Assembly: GCA_020351875.1 (NCBI GenBank)
Contig: CP070671.1
Span: forward strand, 639,203 to 703,202
Length of the DNA stretch: 64,000 nucleotides
Reading direction: 5' to 3'
Source: Chromatiales bacterium
GTDB taxonomy: Bacteria; Pseudomonadota; Gammaproteobacteria; Steroidobacterales; GCA-2729495
The notes beneath the pieces are model-generated. The model worked only from the letters and a program-made list of their open reading frames with translations, was not told the DNA's origin and did no database searches. Positions 28,500 to 38,013 of this stretch are shown piece by piece. The position numbers and the translations under genes are program-made. Numbering within the stretch: position 1 is the first letter of the stretch; the number at the start of each line of letters is the position of its first letter.

Positions 28500-29570
28500 T
28501 TGAGCAGACCCTGTGCGTTCACGACCGGCCTGGGCCGCGCGACCGGCGTCGCGCTGCTGGTGATCGGCGCGACCGCAACGGCGCAGAGCCGGGCGATCCG
28601 GGTGACCACGGCTCAGCCCGCGCGAGCCACCATCGAGGAAACCGAGTGGTCGGTGGGCCTGATCGAGACCCGCACGTCTTCCCAGATAGCTGCCGAAGTG
28701 GCCGGCGAGGTGATGCAGGTATTTGTCGACGAAGGGCAGGGCGTTGCCGCGGGCGCGGTGTTGGCCGAGATTGATCCATCGGCATACCAGCTCGAGCGGA
28801 TTCGTGAACAGTCGGAGGTGCGCCGGCTGTCAGCGTTGCTGCGTAAACAGGAACGCGAGCTCGAGCGCGCCCGCAAGCTGTACGAAGAAAACCTGATTGC
28901 CGAAGACGAACTGGACGGGCTCGACGCCGAACTGGACGCGCTGCGTGAACAACTGGCAGGTGCGCGGGCGCAGGTGGACAGCACGGACCGGCGCCTGGGC
29001 AAGACGCGGCTCGTGGCTCCGGTCGAAAGCGAGGTGGCCACGCGCAATGTTGACGTCGGCGACTACGTGCAGACGGGGACGGTGGCCTTCGACCTGATCG
29101 ACATGCGCAACCTGCGCGTGCGATTGCCGTTCCCCGAATATCGCGCACCGCAGCTTGCCTCCGGTCTGCCGGTACGCCTCACGTCGGCAGCCGCGGGTGA
29201 CAGCGTCGTGGAGGCGGTCGTGACGGACATCCGGCCCAGTGTGAACCCGTCGAGCCGGTCGCTGACCATCATCGTTGACTTCGAAAACCCCGGTGGCTGG
29301 CGGCCCGGGGCCAGCGTGCGTGCCGACCTGATCCTGGCCGTGCGCGAAAACGCGCTGTTGGTGCCGCAGGTCTCCGTCGTGCGCCGGCCGGCCGGCGATG
29401 TCGTGTACGCGATCCGTGACGGCATTGCGAGCCAGCGGGTCGTGCAGCGCGGTGATCGGCGCGACCGGATGGTGGAAATAGTAAGCGGCCTGACAGGCGA
29501 CGAAGAGATCGCGGTGGACGGCGCCGGCTTCCTGTCGGATGGTGCGGCCGTGGACGTTGCGGAGGAATGA
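28500..29570 (+). CDS. RND efflux periplasmic adaptor (membrane fusion protein)
   Basis: 356 residues. Signal peptide ending TAQS, then the split lipoyl-like domain (AEVAGEVMQVFVDEGQGV ... RLVAPVESEVATRNVDVGDYV) around an alpha-helical hairpin (~residues 95-165, heptad-rich), then beta-barrel and membrane-proximal domains. HlyD_D23/AcrA type. The TTG start at 28500 has GGAG upstream at 28490-28493. It couples to the RND gene. No outer-membrane channel gene lies nearby, so a TolC-like partner must be elsewhere. Confidence 0.9.
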   Translation: MSRPCAFTTGLGRATGVALLVIGATATAQSRAIRVTTAQPARATIEETEWSVGLIETRTSSQIAAEVAGEVMQVFVDEGQGVAAGAVLAEIDPSAYQLERIREQSEVRRLSALLRKQERELERARKLYEENLIAEDELDGLDAELDALREQLAGARAQVDSTDRRLGKTRLVAPVESEVATRNVDVGDYVQTGTVAFDLIDMRNLRVRLPFPEYRAPQLASGLPVRLTSAAAGDSVVEAVVTDIRPSVNPSSRSLTIIVDFENPGGWRPGASVRADLILAVRENALLVPQVSVVRRPAGDVVYAIRDGIASQRVVQRGDRRDRMVEIVSGLTGDEEIAVDGAGFLSDGAAVDVAEE

Positions 29571-29571
29571 C

Positions 29572-32500
29572 TTGAGCCTCGCCGGCATTTCTGTCAAGCG
29601 CTACGTGTTCGCCGCGATGCTGAATTTGCTGATCGTGCTGTTCGGTATCGTTGCCTACGACCGGATCGGTGTGGAGCGGTTGCCGAACATCGACCTTGCG
29701 AAAGTGTCGGTGCTGACACGGCTGGACGGCGCCAACCCGGAGGTCGTGGACGCGAGCATCACGAACGTGATCGAAGGCGCAATCAGCAGCGTGCCTGGTA
29801 TCGACCAGCTGGTTTCCACGACCTCGGCGGGCCAGTCCACGGTGACCCCGACGTTTCAGCTGGGCAAGGACATCGACGTGGCCTTCAACGAGGTGCAGGC
29901 CAAGGTCAGCCAGATCCAGCGGCTGCTGCCGGAAGATGCGGACGTGCCGGTGGTGTCCAAGTCCGAAACCGGCGCCTTTCCGTCGTTCTGGGTGTCGATT
30001 GCCGGTGACCGCACCATCCAGCAGCTGAACCAGTACATCCGCACGGTCGTGAAGAAGCGGCTGGAGACCGTGGACGGCGTGGGCGAAGTCATCATCGGCG
30101 GCGAGAGAACGCGGACCATCCGCGTGAATATCGATTTCGAACGCCTGGCCGCCTACGGCGTGACGGTGCAGGACGTGATTGCCGCGTTTCGCGACGAGCA
30201 CTTTCAGCTGCCCGGTGGTTACCTGGTGGGTGCCGACCAGGAACAGCTGCTGAAGCTGGACCTGGAATACCACGACCCGGTGGACCTGGAGCGCCTGATC
30301 ATCGGTTCCCGGCAGGGTGTCACGATCTATCTGAAGGATATCGCGACGATCGAGGACAGCCTGTCGGATGCGCGCCGGGTTGGCCGCTACAAGGGGAGGC
30401 CCGGAGTTAGCCTCGGGATCGTGAAGATCGCCGGCCGGAACGCGGTAGAGATCAACGCGGAGATCAAGCGGCGTATTAACAAAGAAATCGTGCCGAACCT
30501 GCCGCCAGGCATCGAATTGTCCATTTCCAGCGACGACAGCATCTACATCCTGGATCTGCTGCGGTCCCTGGAAGATCACCTGGTCAGCGGGGCAGTCTTT
30601 GCCGCCCTGATCGTCTGGCTGTTCCTGCGCAACTTCCGTGCGACGCTGATCGTCGCGTCGGCGATCCCGGTGTCGCTGCTCGGCGCGGTGCTCGTGATGT
30701 ACTTTCTCGATTACTCGTTGAATACGATCACGATGCTGGGCTTGCTGGTGCTGATCGGTGTCGTGGTCGACGACGCGATCGTGGTGCTGGAAAACATCCA
30801 GCGGCGCGTCGAGGAGGGCGGCCAGGACCGGCGCACCGCGGCCATTGAAGGCGCGCGCGAAGTGCAGTTGGCCATCGTCGCGTCCACGCTGGTGCTGGCC
30901 TGCATATTCGCAGCGGTAATTTTCGTGCCGGGAATTCCCGGTCGCCTGATTGGCTCCTTCGGCGTGGTCGTGGCCTGCGGGGTCCTGGTGTCGCTGTTCG
31001 TGTCGCTGACGCTGACACCGATGCTGTGTTCGCGCTACCTGCAGGCCAGCCGCAAGCATGGCCGCCTGTACCGCATGCTCACTCGCGCCTTCGACCGCAT
31101 GGAAGCGGGCTATGCGCGTTTGCTTGCCTGGACCCTGGAGCACCGCTGGCTCGTCGTGATCGCGGCGCTGGTGATCATTTTCTCCACGCCGCTGTTCCTT
31201 ACGCGCCTCGGCTTCGAGTTCTTTCCGCCGGAGGATGAGGGCCAGTTCCAGGTCTCGATTCGCACGCCCACGGGCACCAGTCTCGCCTACGGCGATGAGC
31301 GCATGCGAAAAATTGAGAACATCATGCTGGAGCGGCCGGACATCGAGAACATCTTTGCGACGCTGGGCGGAGGTCTCGCCGGCAGCGTGAACCAGGGCAA
31401 CATTTACGTGAACATGATGCCGCGCGACCAGCGGCAGCTGAAGCAGTACGAGCTGATCCCGTTGTTGCGTGAAGAGTTTGCAAAGGTGCCGGGTATCGTG
31501 GCCTTGCCAGCGCCTTATGGGCTGGGCGCGGCCGGCCGCGGTGAGGCCCTGAGTTTCGTGCTGCAGGGCCCGGACCTGGAGGTGACCGCCGAGCTGGCTC
31601 GTGGTTTCCGCGAACGGCTGTTGCAGGACCCGGAACTCGGGCGGATCGATCTGGACCTGCAACTCGACCTGCCGCAGGTCCGCCTGGACGTGAATCGTGA
31701 ACTGGCCGCGGAGCTCGGCCTGTCTTCCCGCGACATTGCGCAGGCCGCGAATGTGCTGGCGGGGGGGCTGGACGTGGCGAAGTACACGGACGAGCCGGGC
31801 GATGGGGAGCGCTACGACATTCGCCTGAAAGCCGGCTGGGAAGTGGACCTGGACGACCTGTCGAAGATCTACCTGCGCAATCCCGACCGCGCGCTGGTGC
31901 GACTGGACACCGTGGCGCGCTTCCGCGAAGAAGTCGGCCCCGCAGTAATCAAACGACTGGACCGGCAGTACGCGGCGACTTTCTATTCCGATCCGACCAT
32001 TTCCCTCGGCGAGGCGGTGTCGCGGGTGCGCGATGCGGCCGACGACTTCCTGCCGCCGGGCTACTCACTGCGGCTGCAGGGCAGTTCCGAACAACTGGAA
32101 GAGACGACCGGTGGCGTCGGTTTCACCTTCCTGCTCGCGATTGTGCTCGTTTACATGATTCTCGCGAGCCAGTTCAATTCCTACTCGCAACCGCTGATCA
32201 TCATGGTCGCGCAGCCGCTGGCCATCATTGGCGGTGTGGCCGCGCTGGCCATTACCGGCACGACGCTGAACCTGTACTCGATGGTCGGCCTGATCCTGCT
32301 GATCGGCCTGGTCGCGAAAAACTCGATTCTGCTGGTGGACCTGACCAACCAGTACCGCGCCCAGGGTCAGGGTGTGAACCAGGCATTGCTGGCGGCCTGC
32401 CCGCGCCGGCTGCGCCCGATCCTGATGACCTCGCTGACGATCATTTTCGCGATGCTGGTGCCGGCGCTGGGCATTGGTACGGCGGTGGAACTGTCCGGAC

Positions 32501-32658
32501 CGCTGGCCGTCGCCGTGATCGGCGGCATGGTCAGCTCCACGCTACTGAGCCTGATTGTCGTGCCCGCCGTGTATTCCCTGGCGGAACGCTTCAGGCAGCG
32601 GCGACAAATCGGTGGTGACATCAGGGCAGAAGAGGCCTCGGGCAGCCCGGGTGCCTGA
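29572..32658 (+). CDS. RND-family efflux transporter permease
   Basis: 1,028 residues, the standard HAE1 RND length with 12 helices and two large periplasmic loops. Transmembrane proton-relay Asp pair in GVVVDDAIVVLENI and AKNSILLVDL in the second half are visible. The TTG start at 29572, one base after the adaptor stop, has GGAGG (29561-29565) six bases upstream; an earlier in-frame start inside the adaptor is rejected. It exports drugs, bile-like compounds or metabolites; the substrate cannot be inferred. Confidence 0.93.
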   Translation: MSLAGISVKRYVFAAMLNLLIVLFGIVAYDRIGVERLPNIDLAKVSVLTRLDGANPEVVDASITNVIEGAISSVPGIDQLVSTTSAGQSTVTPTFQLGKDIDVAFNEVQAKVSQIQRLLPEDADVPVVSKSETGAFPSFWVSIAGDRTIQQLNQYIRTVVKKRLETVDGVGEVIIGGERTRTIRVNIDFERLAAYGVTVQDVIAAFRDEHFQLPGGYLVGADQEQLLKLDLEYHDPVDLERLIIGSRQGVTIYLKDIATIEDSLSDARRVGRYKGRPGVSLGIVKIAGRNAVEINAEIKRRINKEIVPNLPPGIELSISSDDSIYILDLLRSLEDHLVSGAVFAALIVWLFLRNFRATLIVASAIPVSLLGAVLVMYFLDYSLNTITMLGLLVLIGVVVDDAIVVLENIQRRVEEGGQDRRTAAIEGAREVQLAIVASTLVLACIFAAVIFVPGIPGRLIGSFGVVVACGVLVSLFVSLTLTPMLCSRYLQASRKHGRLYRMLTRAFDRMEAGYARLLAWTLEHRWLVVIAALVIIFSTPLFLTRLGFEFFPPEDEGQFQVSIRTPTGTSLAYGDERMRKIENIMLERPDIENIFATLGGGLAGSVNQGNIYVNMMPRDQRQLKQYELIPLLREEFAKVPGIVALPAPYGLGAAGRGEALSFVLQGPDLEVTAELARGFRERLLQDPELGRIDLDLQLDLPQVRLDVNRELAAELGLSSRDIAQAANVLAGGLDVAKYTDEPGDGERYDIRLKAGWEVDLDDLSKIYLRNPDRALVRLDTVARFREEVGPAVIKRLDRQYAATFYSDPTISLGEAVSRVRDAADDFLPPGYSLRLQGSSEQLEETTGGVGFTFLLAIVLVYMILASQFNSYSQPLIIMVAQPLAIIGGVAALAITGTTLNLYSMVGLILLIGLVAKNSILLVDLTNQYRAQGQGVNQALLAACPRRLRPILMTSLTIIFAMLVPALGIGTAVELSGPLAVAVIGGMVSSTLLSLIVVPAVYSLAERFRQRRQIGGDIRAEEASGSPGA

Positions 32659-32767
32659 CGGGGGTGGTCAGCGAAGGCGTTTGTAGCGATGTTTTCCCAT
32701 GTGAGCAACGCCGGTGGTTATCGATGGCGGTCGCAGGGCTGTTTTCCCGCGCACGTAACGCTCGTGC

Positions 32768-33565
32768 TCAGTAATCTTCCCCGCTGGAGTAGGGCGGCAG
32801 CTGGCCGATGTGTATGCCGCTGTCGACGATCAGCGTTTCGCCGGTCACCAGGCGTGAGCCGCCGCCGATCAGGAACCAGACCAGAGCTTCCGCGATGTCT
32901 TCCGCCTGGGCAATCTGCTTCAACGGCAGTTGTTCCCGGGCCGTCTCCAGGAAAGCCGCGTACTGCTCCTCACCCATGCCGCCCTGCAACCAGCGGGTCT
33001 GAATGACCCCGGGCACGACCGTGTTGATACGAATCTCCGGCGCCAGCACGTGGGCGAGAGATTTCGTCATCAGGTTCAGCGCCGCCTTTGACGCCGCGTA
33101 AGGAATGGACGAGGCAATGCCCGTGACACCGCCGATGGATGAGTCGTTCACAACCGCGCCGCCCGTCTTGCGCATGTGTGGCTCCACTGCCCGAATCATC
33201 TGGTAGGCGCCCACCACGTTGACAGCATAGATATCGAGAAAGTCCTGCTTGGTCACGCCATCGAGCTTCGGGTACGGATTGAACTTGGTCCGCGCCGCGT
33301 TGTTGATCAGGTAGTCGATGCGGCCCCAGGCATCCACGGCCGCCTTGGCCATGCGCTGGCATGCATCGTCGTCGGACACGTCGGCCTGTACGCAGATGGC
33401 CTCGGCGCCCTTCGCTCGGCACTCTTCCGCCGTGGCCTGAGCTTCTTTCTCGCTGCGGGTGTAATTGATCACCACGTTGCAGCCCTTTTCGGCCAGCAGG
33501 ATTGCGGCGGCCGCACCGACGCCTGTGGCCGAGCCGGTGACGATTGCGACTTTTCTTTCGCTCAT
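32768..33565 (-). CDS. Short-chain dehydrogenase/reductase
   Basis: 265 residues, classical SDR. TGSATGVG (cofactor glycine motif), LINNAA, NDSSIGG (catalytic Ser) and YAASK (catalytic Tyr/Lys) in order, ending in GETLIVDSGIHIG. Residues YTRSEKE after the second strand suggest NADP(H) preference. ATG at 33565 follows AGGAG. Divergent from the UbiD-family gene, 205 bases apart, which suggests a shared aromatic or acid pathway, but the substrate is unknown. Confidence 0.9.
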   Translation of the reverse strand: MSERKVAIVTGSATGVGAAAAILLAEKGCNVVINYTRSEKEAQATAEECRAKGAEAICVQADVSDDDACQRMAKAAVDAWGRIDYLINNAARTKFNPYPKLDGVTKQDFLDIYAVNVVGAYQMIRAVEPHMRKTGGAVVNDSSIGGVTGIASSIPYAASKAALNLMTKSLAHVLAPEIRINTVVPGVIQTRWLQGGMGEEQYAAFLETAREQLPLKQIAQAEDIAEALVWFLIGGGSRLVTGETLIVDSGIHIGQLPPYSSGEDY

Positions 33566-33770
33566 TGTTGTTGCTCCTCGATAGGATCCGCTGGCGCTGC
33601 CCGTGGTGGGCGGAAAGGCCGCGAATCTTAGCAGACGGCACAATGTCGTACAGGCAAGGGTGCCTGGCCGTCATTCCCGCCGGCGCGGAAGAAATGCTAA
33701 GGTGGCGGCCCCCGGAGGCCGGGGCCCGGCAGCCGATAAACACAACACGACCGATCACGGAGTCAAGCCG

Positions 33771-35270
33771 ATGGCTTTCAAGGACATGCGCGAATACTTG
33801 AGCCTGCTCGAGAAAGAAGGGCAGCTGAAGCACGTCGACACGCCGATCAACTGCGAGTATGAAATCAATGAACTCCAGTCCCTGATGCGCTACCTGGCCG
33901 AAACGAACGGCCCGGGCCTGGTCCTGAACAATCTCGAGGGTTACAACACGCCCGACGTACCGATTCTGTACAACCCCTTCGGCACCCGCGAACGCACGGC
34001 AATGACGCTTGGTGAACGCGACCCGCTGACGGCGAAGCTCAAGCACTCGGCGGTGCTGGCCGATCAGGCCACCTGGCAGGAACCCGTGCTGATAGACGCC
34101 AAGGGTGCGCCGTGCAAAGAGGTGGTGATAGAGGAGGCCGACATCGCCCTCGACAAACAGCTGCCGCACGTATGGATCGGCAAGGAAGGCTCGTCGTTCG
34201 TCACCGGCGCGGTGGTGGTCAGCAAAGATCCCGAGACCGGCGTGCGCAATGTGGGCTGGTATCGCCTGACGCAGCTCTGGCAGTGCCGGCATCCCACCGA
34301 CGGTTCCTACACTGACGAACAGCAGACTAAACAACTGTCTATTTTTGCCTTCTGGAACCCGCCGATGAATCACATCGGCCTGCACCTGGCCAAGGCCAAG
34401 GCCATGGGCAAACCGCTGGAAGTGGCCGTGGCCAAACTTTGTGACCCGGCGGTGCACCTTGCGGCCTGCACGGGCACCCCGTTCGGCGCCGACGAGTACG
34501 CGTTTGCCGGCGGCCTGCGCGGCTCGCCGGTGGAGCTCGTGAAGTGCGACACGGTCGATCTCGAGGTGCCGGCGACGGCCGAGTGGGTGATCGAAGGCGT
34601 GTTCCAGCCCGACGCAGACGACGTCACGATCGGCTGGCATTCGAACTCGGTGGGCTACTACGACAAGCTGCAGATCTTCCCGGTGTTCGACGTAAAGCGA
34701 ATTACCCACCGCAAGGACCCGCTGTGGTACGCGACCATCGAAATGATGCCGCCCTTCGACCACAACTGGCTGGCGTTGCTGCCCGTCGAGGGTGAGGTCC
34801 TGAGTGATCTGCAGCGCAAGATTCCGGAAGTGAACGACGTGGTGGTCACGCCGAACATGACTTATATCGTACAGCTGAAGGTGGACGGCGCGCAGAAACC
34901 ACATCCGGAGTTTGGCAAGTTCGTGCTGCACGCGGTGTGGGGCGCGGCCGGTCGCTGGGGACGCACGGCAAAATTCGTCGTGGTGGTCGGGCCCGACATC
35001 AACCCGTACGACATGACGGACGTGGACTTTGCGATCGGCAGCCGGGTGCAGCCCTACGAGGACAGCATCATCAATCAGTCGGGGCAGGCTTTCGTGCTGG
35101 ATCCGTCGGCGGTGAAGGGGCCGCAGGGATTCCCGATGACGGGCTCGCAAATCGGTATCGATGCCACCATCAAGATCCCGGAACGTTTTTCCGACTACGC
35201 GCCGGTGTCCAAGGCAGATCCGGAGAAGGTGGCGGCTATCGCGGAGAAGCTGAAGGGCGTGCTGGGGTAG
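33771..35270 (+). CDS. UbiD-family prenyl-FMN-dependent decarboxylase
   Basis: 499 residues. SSFVTGAVVVSKDPETGVRN, GWYRLTQL, DEYAFAGGLRG and EVPATAEWVIEG are the conserved UbiD blocks that carry the Arg and Glu residues used with prenylated FMN. The N terminus (FKDMREYLSLLEKEGQLKHV) fits the family but differs clearly from E. coli UbiD, so a phenolic or other aromatic acid decarboxylase/carboxylase is as likely as ubiquinone synthesis. The cofactor can come from ubiX at 27337. ATG at 33771 chosen over a longer open frame with non-conserved leader. Confidence 0.85.
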   Translation: MAFKDMREYLSLLEKEGQLKHVDTPINCEYEINELQSLMRYLAETNGPGLVLNNLEGYNTPDVPILYNPFGTRERTAMTLGERDPLTAKLKHSAVLADQATWQEPVLIDAKGAPCKEVVIEEADIALDKQLPHVWIGKEGSSFVTGAVVVSKDPETGVRNVGWYRLTQLWQCRHPTDGSYTDEQQTKQLSIFAFWNPPMNHIGLHLAKAKAMGKPLEVAVAKLCDPAVHLAACTGTPFGADEYAFAGGLRGSPVELVKCDTVDLEVPATAEWVIEGVFQPDADDVTIGWHSNSVGYYDKLQIFPVFDVKRITHRKDPLWYATIEMMPPFDHNWLALLPVEGEVLSDLQRKIPEVNDVVVTPNMTYIVQLKVDGAQKPHPEFGKFVLHAVWGAAGRWGRTAKFVVVVGPDINPYDMTDVDFAIGSRVQPYEDSIINQSGQAFVLDPSAVKGPQGFPMTGSQIGIDATIKIPERFSDYAPVSKADPEKVAAIAEKLKGVLG

Positions 35271-35296
35271 GGTGGCACCATCCTGAGACCCTACGT

Positions 35297-35395
35297 TCCG
35301 CGCGGGGCCCGGGATAATCGCCCTCCACGCCGGCCTTGGGCCGGCTTTACCGTTCCGGTCGAATATCCCGGGCCCCGCGCTTGTGTTGGTGGTGG
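35297..35395. repeat. Palindromic repeat, copy A
   Basis: A 99-bp element. Outer arms GCGCGGGGCCCGGGATA (35300-35316) and its exact complement (35364-35380) form a 17-bp perfect inverted repeat. Inside it, GCCGGCC-TTG-GGCCGGC (35329-35345) makes a second hairpin. It lies between the convergent UbiD-family and secreted-protein genes, a REP/BIME-like position. Copy B at 38014-38110 is about 75-80% identical by eye in the same orientation. Confidence 0.8.
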
Positions 35396-35433
35396 TTGCT
35401 TGCCTGGCGATTTCCTTGCTGGTGGTCTTCGGC

Positions 35434-37308
35434 TCAGGGCAGCAAGTCTGCCCACAGGAAGAACAGCTCGTCGTCAACGATCGAGTCGCCGTCAAGGTCG
35501 ATGTCCAGGCGGGCATTCAACGCATCCAACGCGACGATCCGCACGGAGCTGGTATCGCTGGCGGTGACCAGCATGTCGCCCGACGATGCGAAAGTTGTCG
35601 GATCGCCGTCGAGTAATGACTGGAACGGCGCATTGATTGCATAGACGAAAGTCCCGCTGAGGGCGCTGGTCGTCAGCGTACCGGCCGGGAAGATCGTGCT
35701 CGGCACCGGTGGTTGCACTGTGAAGTCGACCTGTAGGGGCGACGTGACCGCGCTCAGGTTACGCGTGACCGCGTTGGCCTCCAGCGTGAAACTGTTCGCG
35801 GCGCTGTCGGATTGCAGGTTGCCCGGCGTGGTGAAAGACTGATCAAAGATGTTGGTCAGGGTACCGTTTGCCGTTACCGGGCCGGCGCCGCTGTCTCTAA
35901 CGACATTCGTGAAGGTCGCGCTGCCGTCAAAGCGGTAAGCGCTGCCCGGGGCTCCCTGGAAGGTGTTGACAGTGACGTCCATCTGGCCGGTGAGTGTCGC
36001 GGCCTGACGTTCGCAGGCATTGAAGCTTGTGTTCAGCTGATCGCCGGGGCCATAGGTGCCGGGCGTGGCGATGAAACCGGAGATGCTCGCGTCGCCGCTG
36101 ATGGGGCAGGCGACCTGCACCGGACCGAAGTTGCCTGATACCGCCAGCAGTGCCAGGTTTGCGTAGGGGTTCCCGGCTGAGAACTGCCCGCCAACGTCGG
36201 TGCCGGGAAAGTCCAGGAACGACGCAATCACTTCGCGGGCGATCACGGGCGCCGTTGAGGTGTTAACCGCCGAGGTCTGGCCTGTCAGCGCCGCCCAGGT
36301 GGTGAACTGCTGGTCGTCCACCATCCCGTCGCCGTCGGCGTCGATGACCAGTCGTACGCTGGTGCTGTCCACGATCACGATTTGCATCATGGAGTTGTCA
36401 GCACCCGTCACGAGGATCTCGCCGCTGTCGGGGTCGGCGTCGCCGGTAGCCCCGATAGGCGCGGTGGTCTCGTAGTCCACGCTGCCACCCAGTAGCTGGC
36501 TGCCCAGCCTGCCCATGGCCTCGGCTGACTTGGTGTCCGGGATCACACCGCCATCGACCGTCAGCGACTGGGTGAAGTTGGTCAACGTGAAGACCTCGCC
36601 CTGCGACGCGATTTCGAAGAAGCTTCCCTCGAGGGTGTCAACCGTGACCGGAAAGTTGAGGCTGTCCAGCGTAACTGTTACGTCTCCCTGCGCCTGGGCG
36701 CTGACGCCGCCGTCAACGACGGTGAGGTTGGTAAACATGGTGTTTGCGCTCAGGCGAAAGACATCGCTCAACGGGTCGCCGGCGATGGTCAGCACGGTCA
36801 GGTCCAGGCGGCCGTTGATGACGGTGCCATCATTGTCGTCACAGTTGTCGAACTGCACCGTGAGGGTGTCACCGGCAGTGATCGTGCCCGGGTTCGCCAG
36901 GTCGCCCGAGATCGTAGTCGTGCCACCCCCGTCACAGGCTTCCGTGACCGGGCCGACGGCGACTTCCAGCGCCAGCATACCCGCCCTGGAACCGGTGACT
37001 TCCAGCGCGTAGGCGACCGGCCCATCCGCAGTTCCCGACAAGGTGGCCGGGGCCATGGGCGGTTCCGGCGCGATGGGCCCGCTGCCGACATCCGCGGTAT
37101 CGAAACCCAGCAATACGGCCTGCACCACGGCGGACGCGACGTCGAAGGCGTTGTTGGAAGTAATGGCCAATAACGGCAGGTTTGTGCCGCCGCCGCTGAA
37201 GCTGCTGCCACCACCGCCACCGCCGCTCCCGACGAGGCTGGCGATTCCGCTTGTTAGTACGCCGATCGCCAGTAACGCGCGAACGCTGCGTCGGTTGTTG
37301 CAGTTCAT
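35434..37308 (-). CDS. Secreted two-repeat protein with EF-hand-like loops, unknown function
   Basis: 624 residues. Hydrophobic signal segment LLAIGVLTSGIASLVGS followed by a glycine-rich tract (GSGGGGGGSS), no lipobox Cys. The mature protein is two repeats of ~270 residues of beta-rich, Thr/Val/Asp-rich sequence. Each repeat has a cysteine-containing stretch with a GxITAGDTLTVQFDNC / GTYGPGDQLNTSFNAC motif, and each ends in an acidic loop plus aromatic tail: DADGDGMVDDQQFTTWAAL and DLDGDSIVDDELFFLWADL. These loops resemble calcium-binding DxDxDG sites. ATG at 37308 follows GGAGA and overlaps the upstream gene by 4 bases. Bracketed by repeats A and B. No family recognised. Confidence 0.8.
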   Translation of the reverse strand: MNCNNRRSVRALLAIGVLTSGIASLVGSGGGGGGSSFSGGGTNLPLLAITSNNAFDVASAVVQAVLLGFDTADVGSGPIAPEPPMAPATLSGTADGPVAYALEVTGSRAGMLALEVAVGPVTEACDGGGTTTISGDLANPGTITAGDTLTVQFDNCDDNDGTVINGRLDLTVLTIAGDPLSDVFRLSANTMFTNLTVVDGGVSAQAQGDVTVTLDSLNFPVTVDTLEGSFFEIASQGEVFTLTNFTQSLTVDGGVIPDTKSAEAMGRLGSQLLGGSVDYETTAPIGATGDADPDSGEILVTGADNSMMQIVIVDSTSVRLVIDADGDGMVDDQQFTTWAALTGQTSAVNTSTAPVIAREVIASFLDFPGTDVGGQFSAGNPYANLALLAVSGNFGPVQVACPISGDASISGFIATPGTYGPGDQLNTSFNACERQAATLTGQMDVTVNTFQGAPGSAYRFDGSATFTNVVRDSGAGPVTANGTLTNIFDQSFTTPGNLQSDSAANSFTLEANAVTRNLSAVTSPLQVDFTVQPPVPSTIFPAGTLTTSALSGTFVYAINAPFQSLLDGDPTTFASSGDMLVTASDTSSVRIVALDALNARLDIDLDGDSIVDDELFFLWADLLP

Positions 37309-37853
37309 CGGTGTTTCTCCAGGGTGGTGGTGGCGACGTACGCGGTCATGCAACCCAACGCGGTTGCGCAGAGGTCGGCAATATCGAAATGGCCCTGGAG
37401 TGCATAGAGCGCCAGTGGTTTGAACAGGGCATGGTCAATGGGTGTGCCCGACTGAGCAAAGACCAGGGTTGTGACGGCGTTGGCCTGCAGAAATTCCAGT
37501 GCTGCCGCTATCGCAAACCAGCCGGCGCACAGCCAGCCGCGCGATCTGGGCCAGGGCCTTAGCGTCAGAACCAGCAAGACCGCGATTGCATAGGCGTGCA
37601 GGAAGGACGGCAGCACTTGCCCGGCTTCGCCAAACAGCCCGAGCCGTTGCCACTGCGCATCGGCGAACGGTGCGAGAAACAGGGTGGTGCTCCAGTCGCG
37701 GTCCAGGACGTAGATCCCGAGGCCCAGCAGCAGTGCCGCTGCGGCGGTGAGCCCAAGGCGCGTTGGCCCCGCCACCGGGCCTCGGCCAGAAAAGTCACGA
37801 GGCGCATTCGAGAGCGAACCCGAGTTCGCGCGTTTGCTGGCTGAGGCCGTCAT
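37305..37853 (-). CDS. Small four-helix membrane protein, VanZ-like pattern
   Basis: 182 residues with four hydrophobic segments (about 32-50, 79-97, 105-124, 155-178) after a basic N terminus. EFLQ in helix 3 and HFDIADLCATALG before helix 4 resemble the E-x-x-Q ... D-x-x-D pattern of VanZ-like and related small membrane proteins; this is a weak resemblance. Its stop overlaps the start of the secreted protein gene (ATGA), so the two are co-translated and probably act together. Substrate and function unknown. Confidence 0.68.
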   Translation of the reverse strand: MTASASKRANSGSLSNAPRDFSGRGPVAGPTRLGLTAAAALLLGLGIYVLDRDWSTTLFLAPFADAQWQRLGLFGEAGQVLPSFLHAYAIAVLLVLTLRPWPRSRGWLCAGWFAIAAALEFLQANAVTTLVFAQSGTPIDHALFKPLALYALQGHFDIADLCATALGCMTAYVATTTLEKHR

Positions 37854-38013
37854 AGAACTTTCAGATTAGCATGAAAAACAGCGTGTTGTGATAGATTTGA
37901 CGAAAGGCTTTAAACATTATCCGTTGCGTCGGCCCACCTTGTGGACCGCCACATCTGAGTTGCGCGCTGGCCCGCCGCTCTGGGGTCGGGGGCTCGGCTG
38001 CAGATTCCTCCGG

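Noticed and set aside
29269-31662. 797-codon open frame antisense to the RND permease
   Set aside because: Shadow of the RND gene; low-complexity Arg/His/Gln composition and no motif.
32970-35516. 848-codon open frame antisense to the UbiD-family and SDR genes
   Set aside because: It mirrors genes with clear family motifs on the other strand; its sequence is His/Arg/Val-rich shadow composition typical of GC-rich DNA, with no domain.
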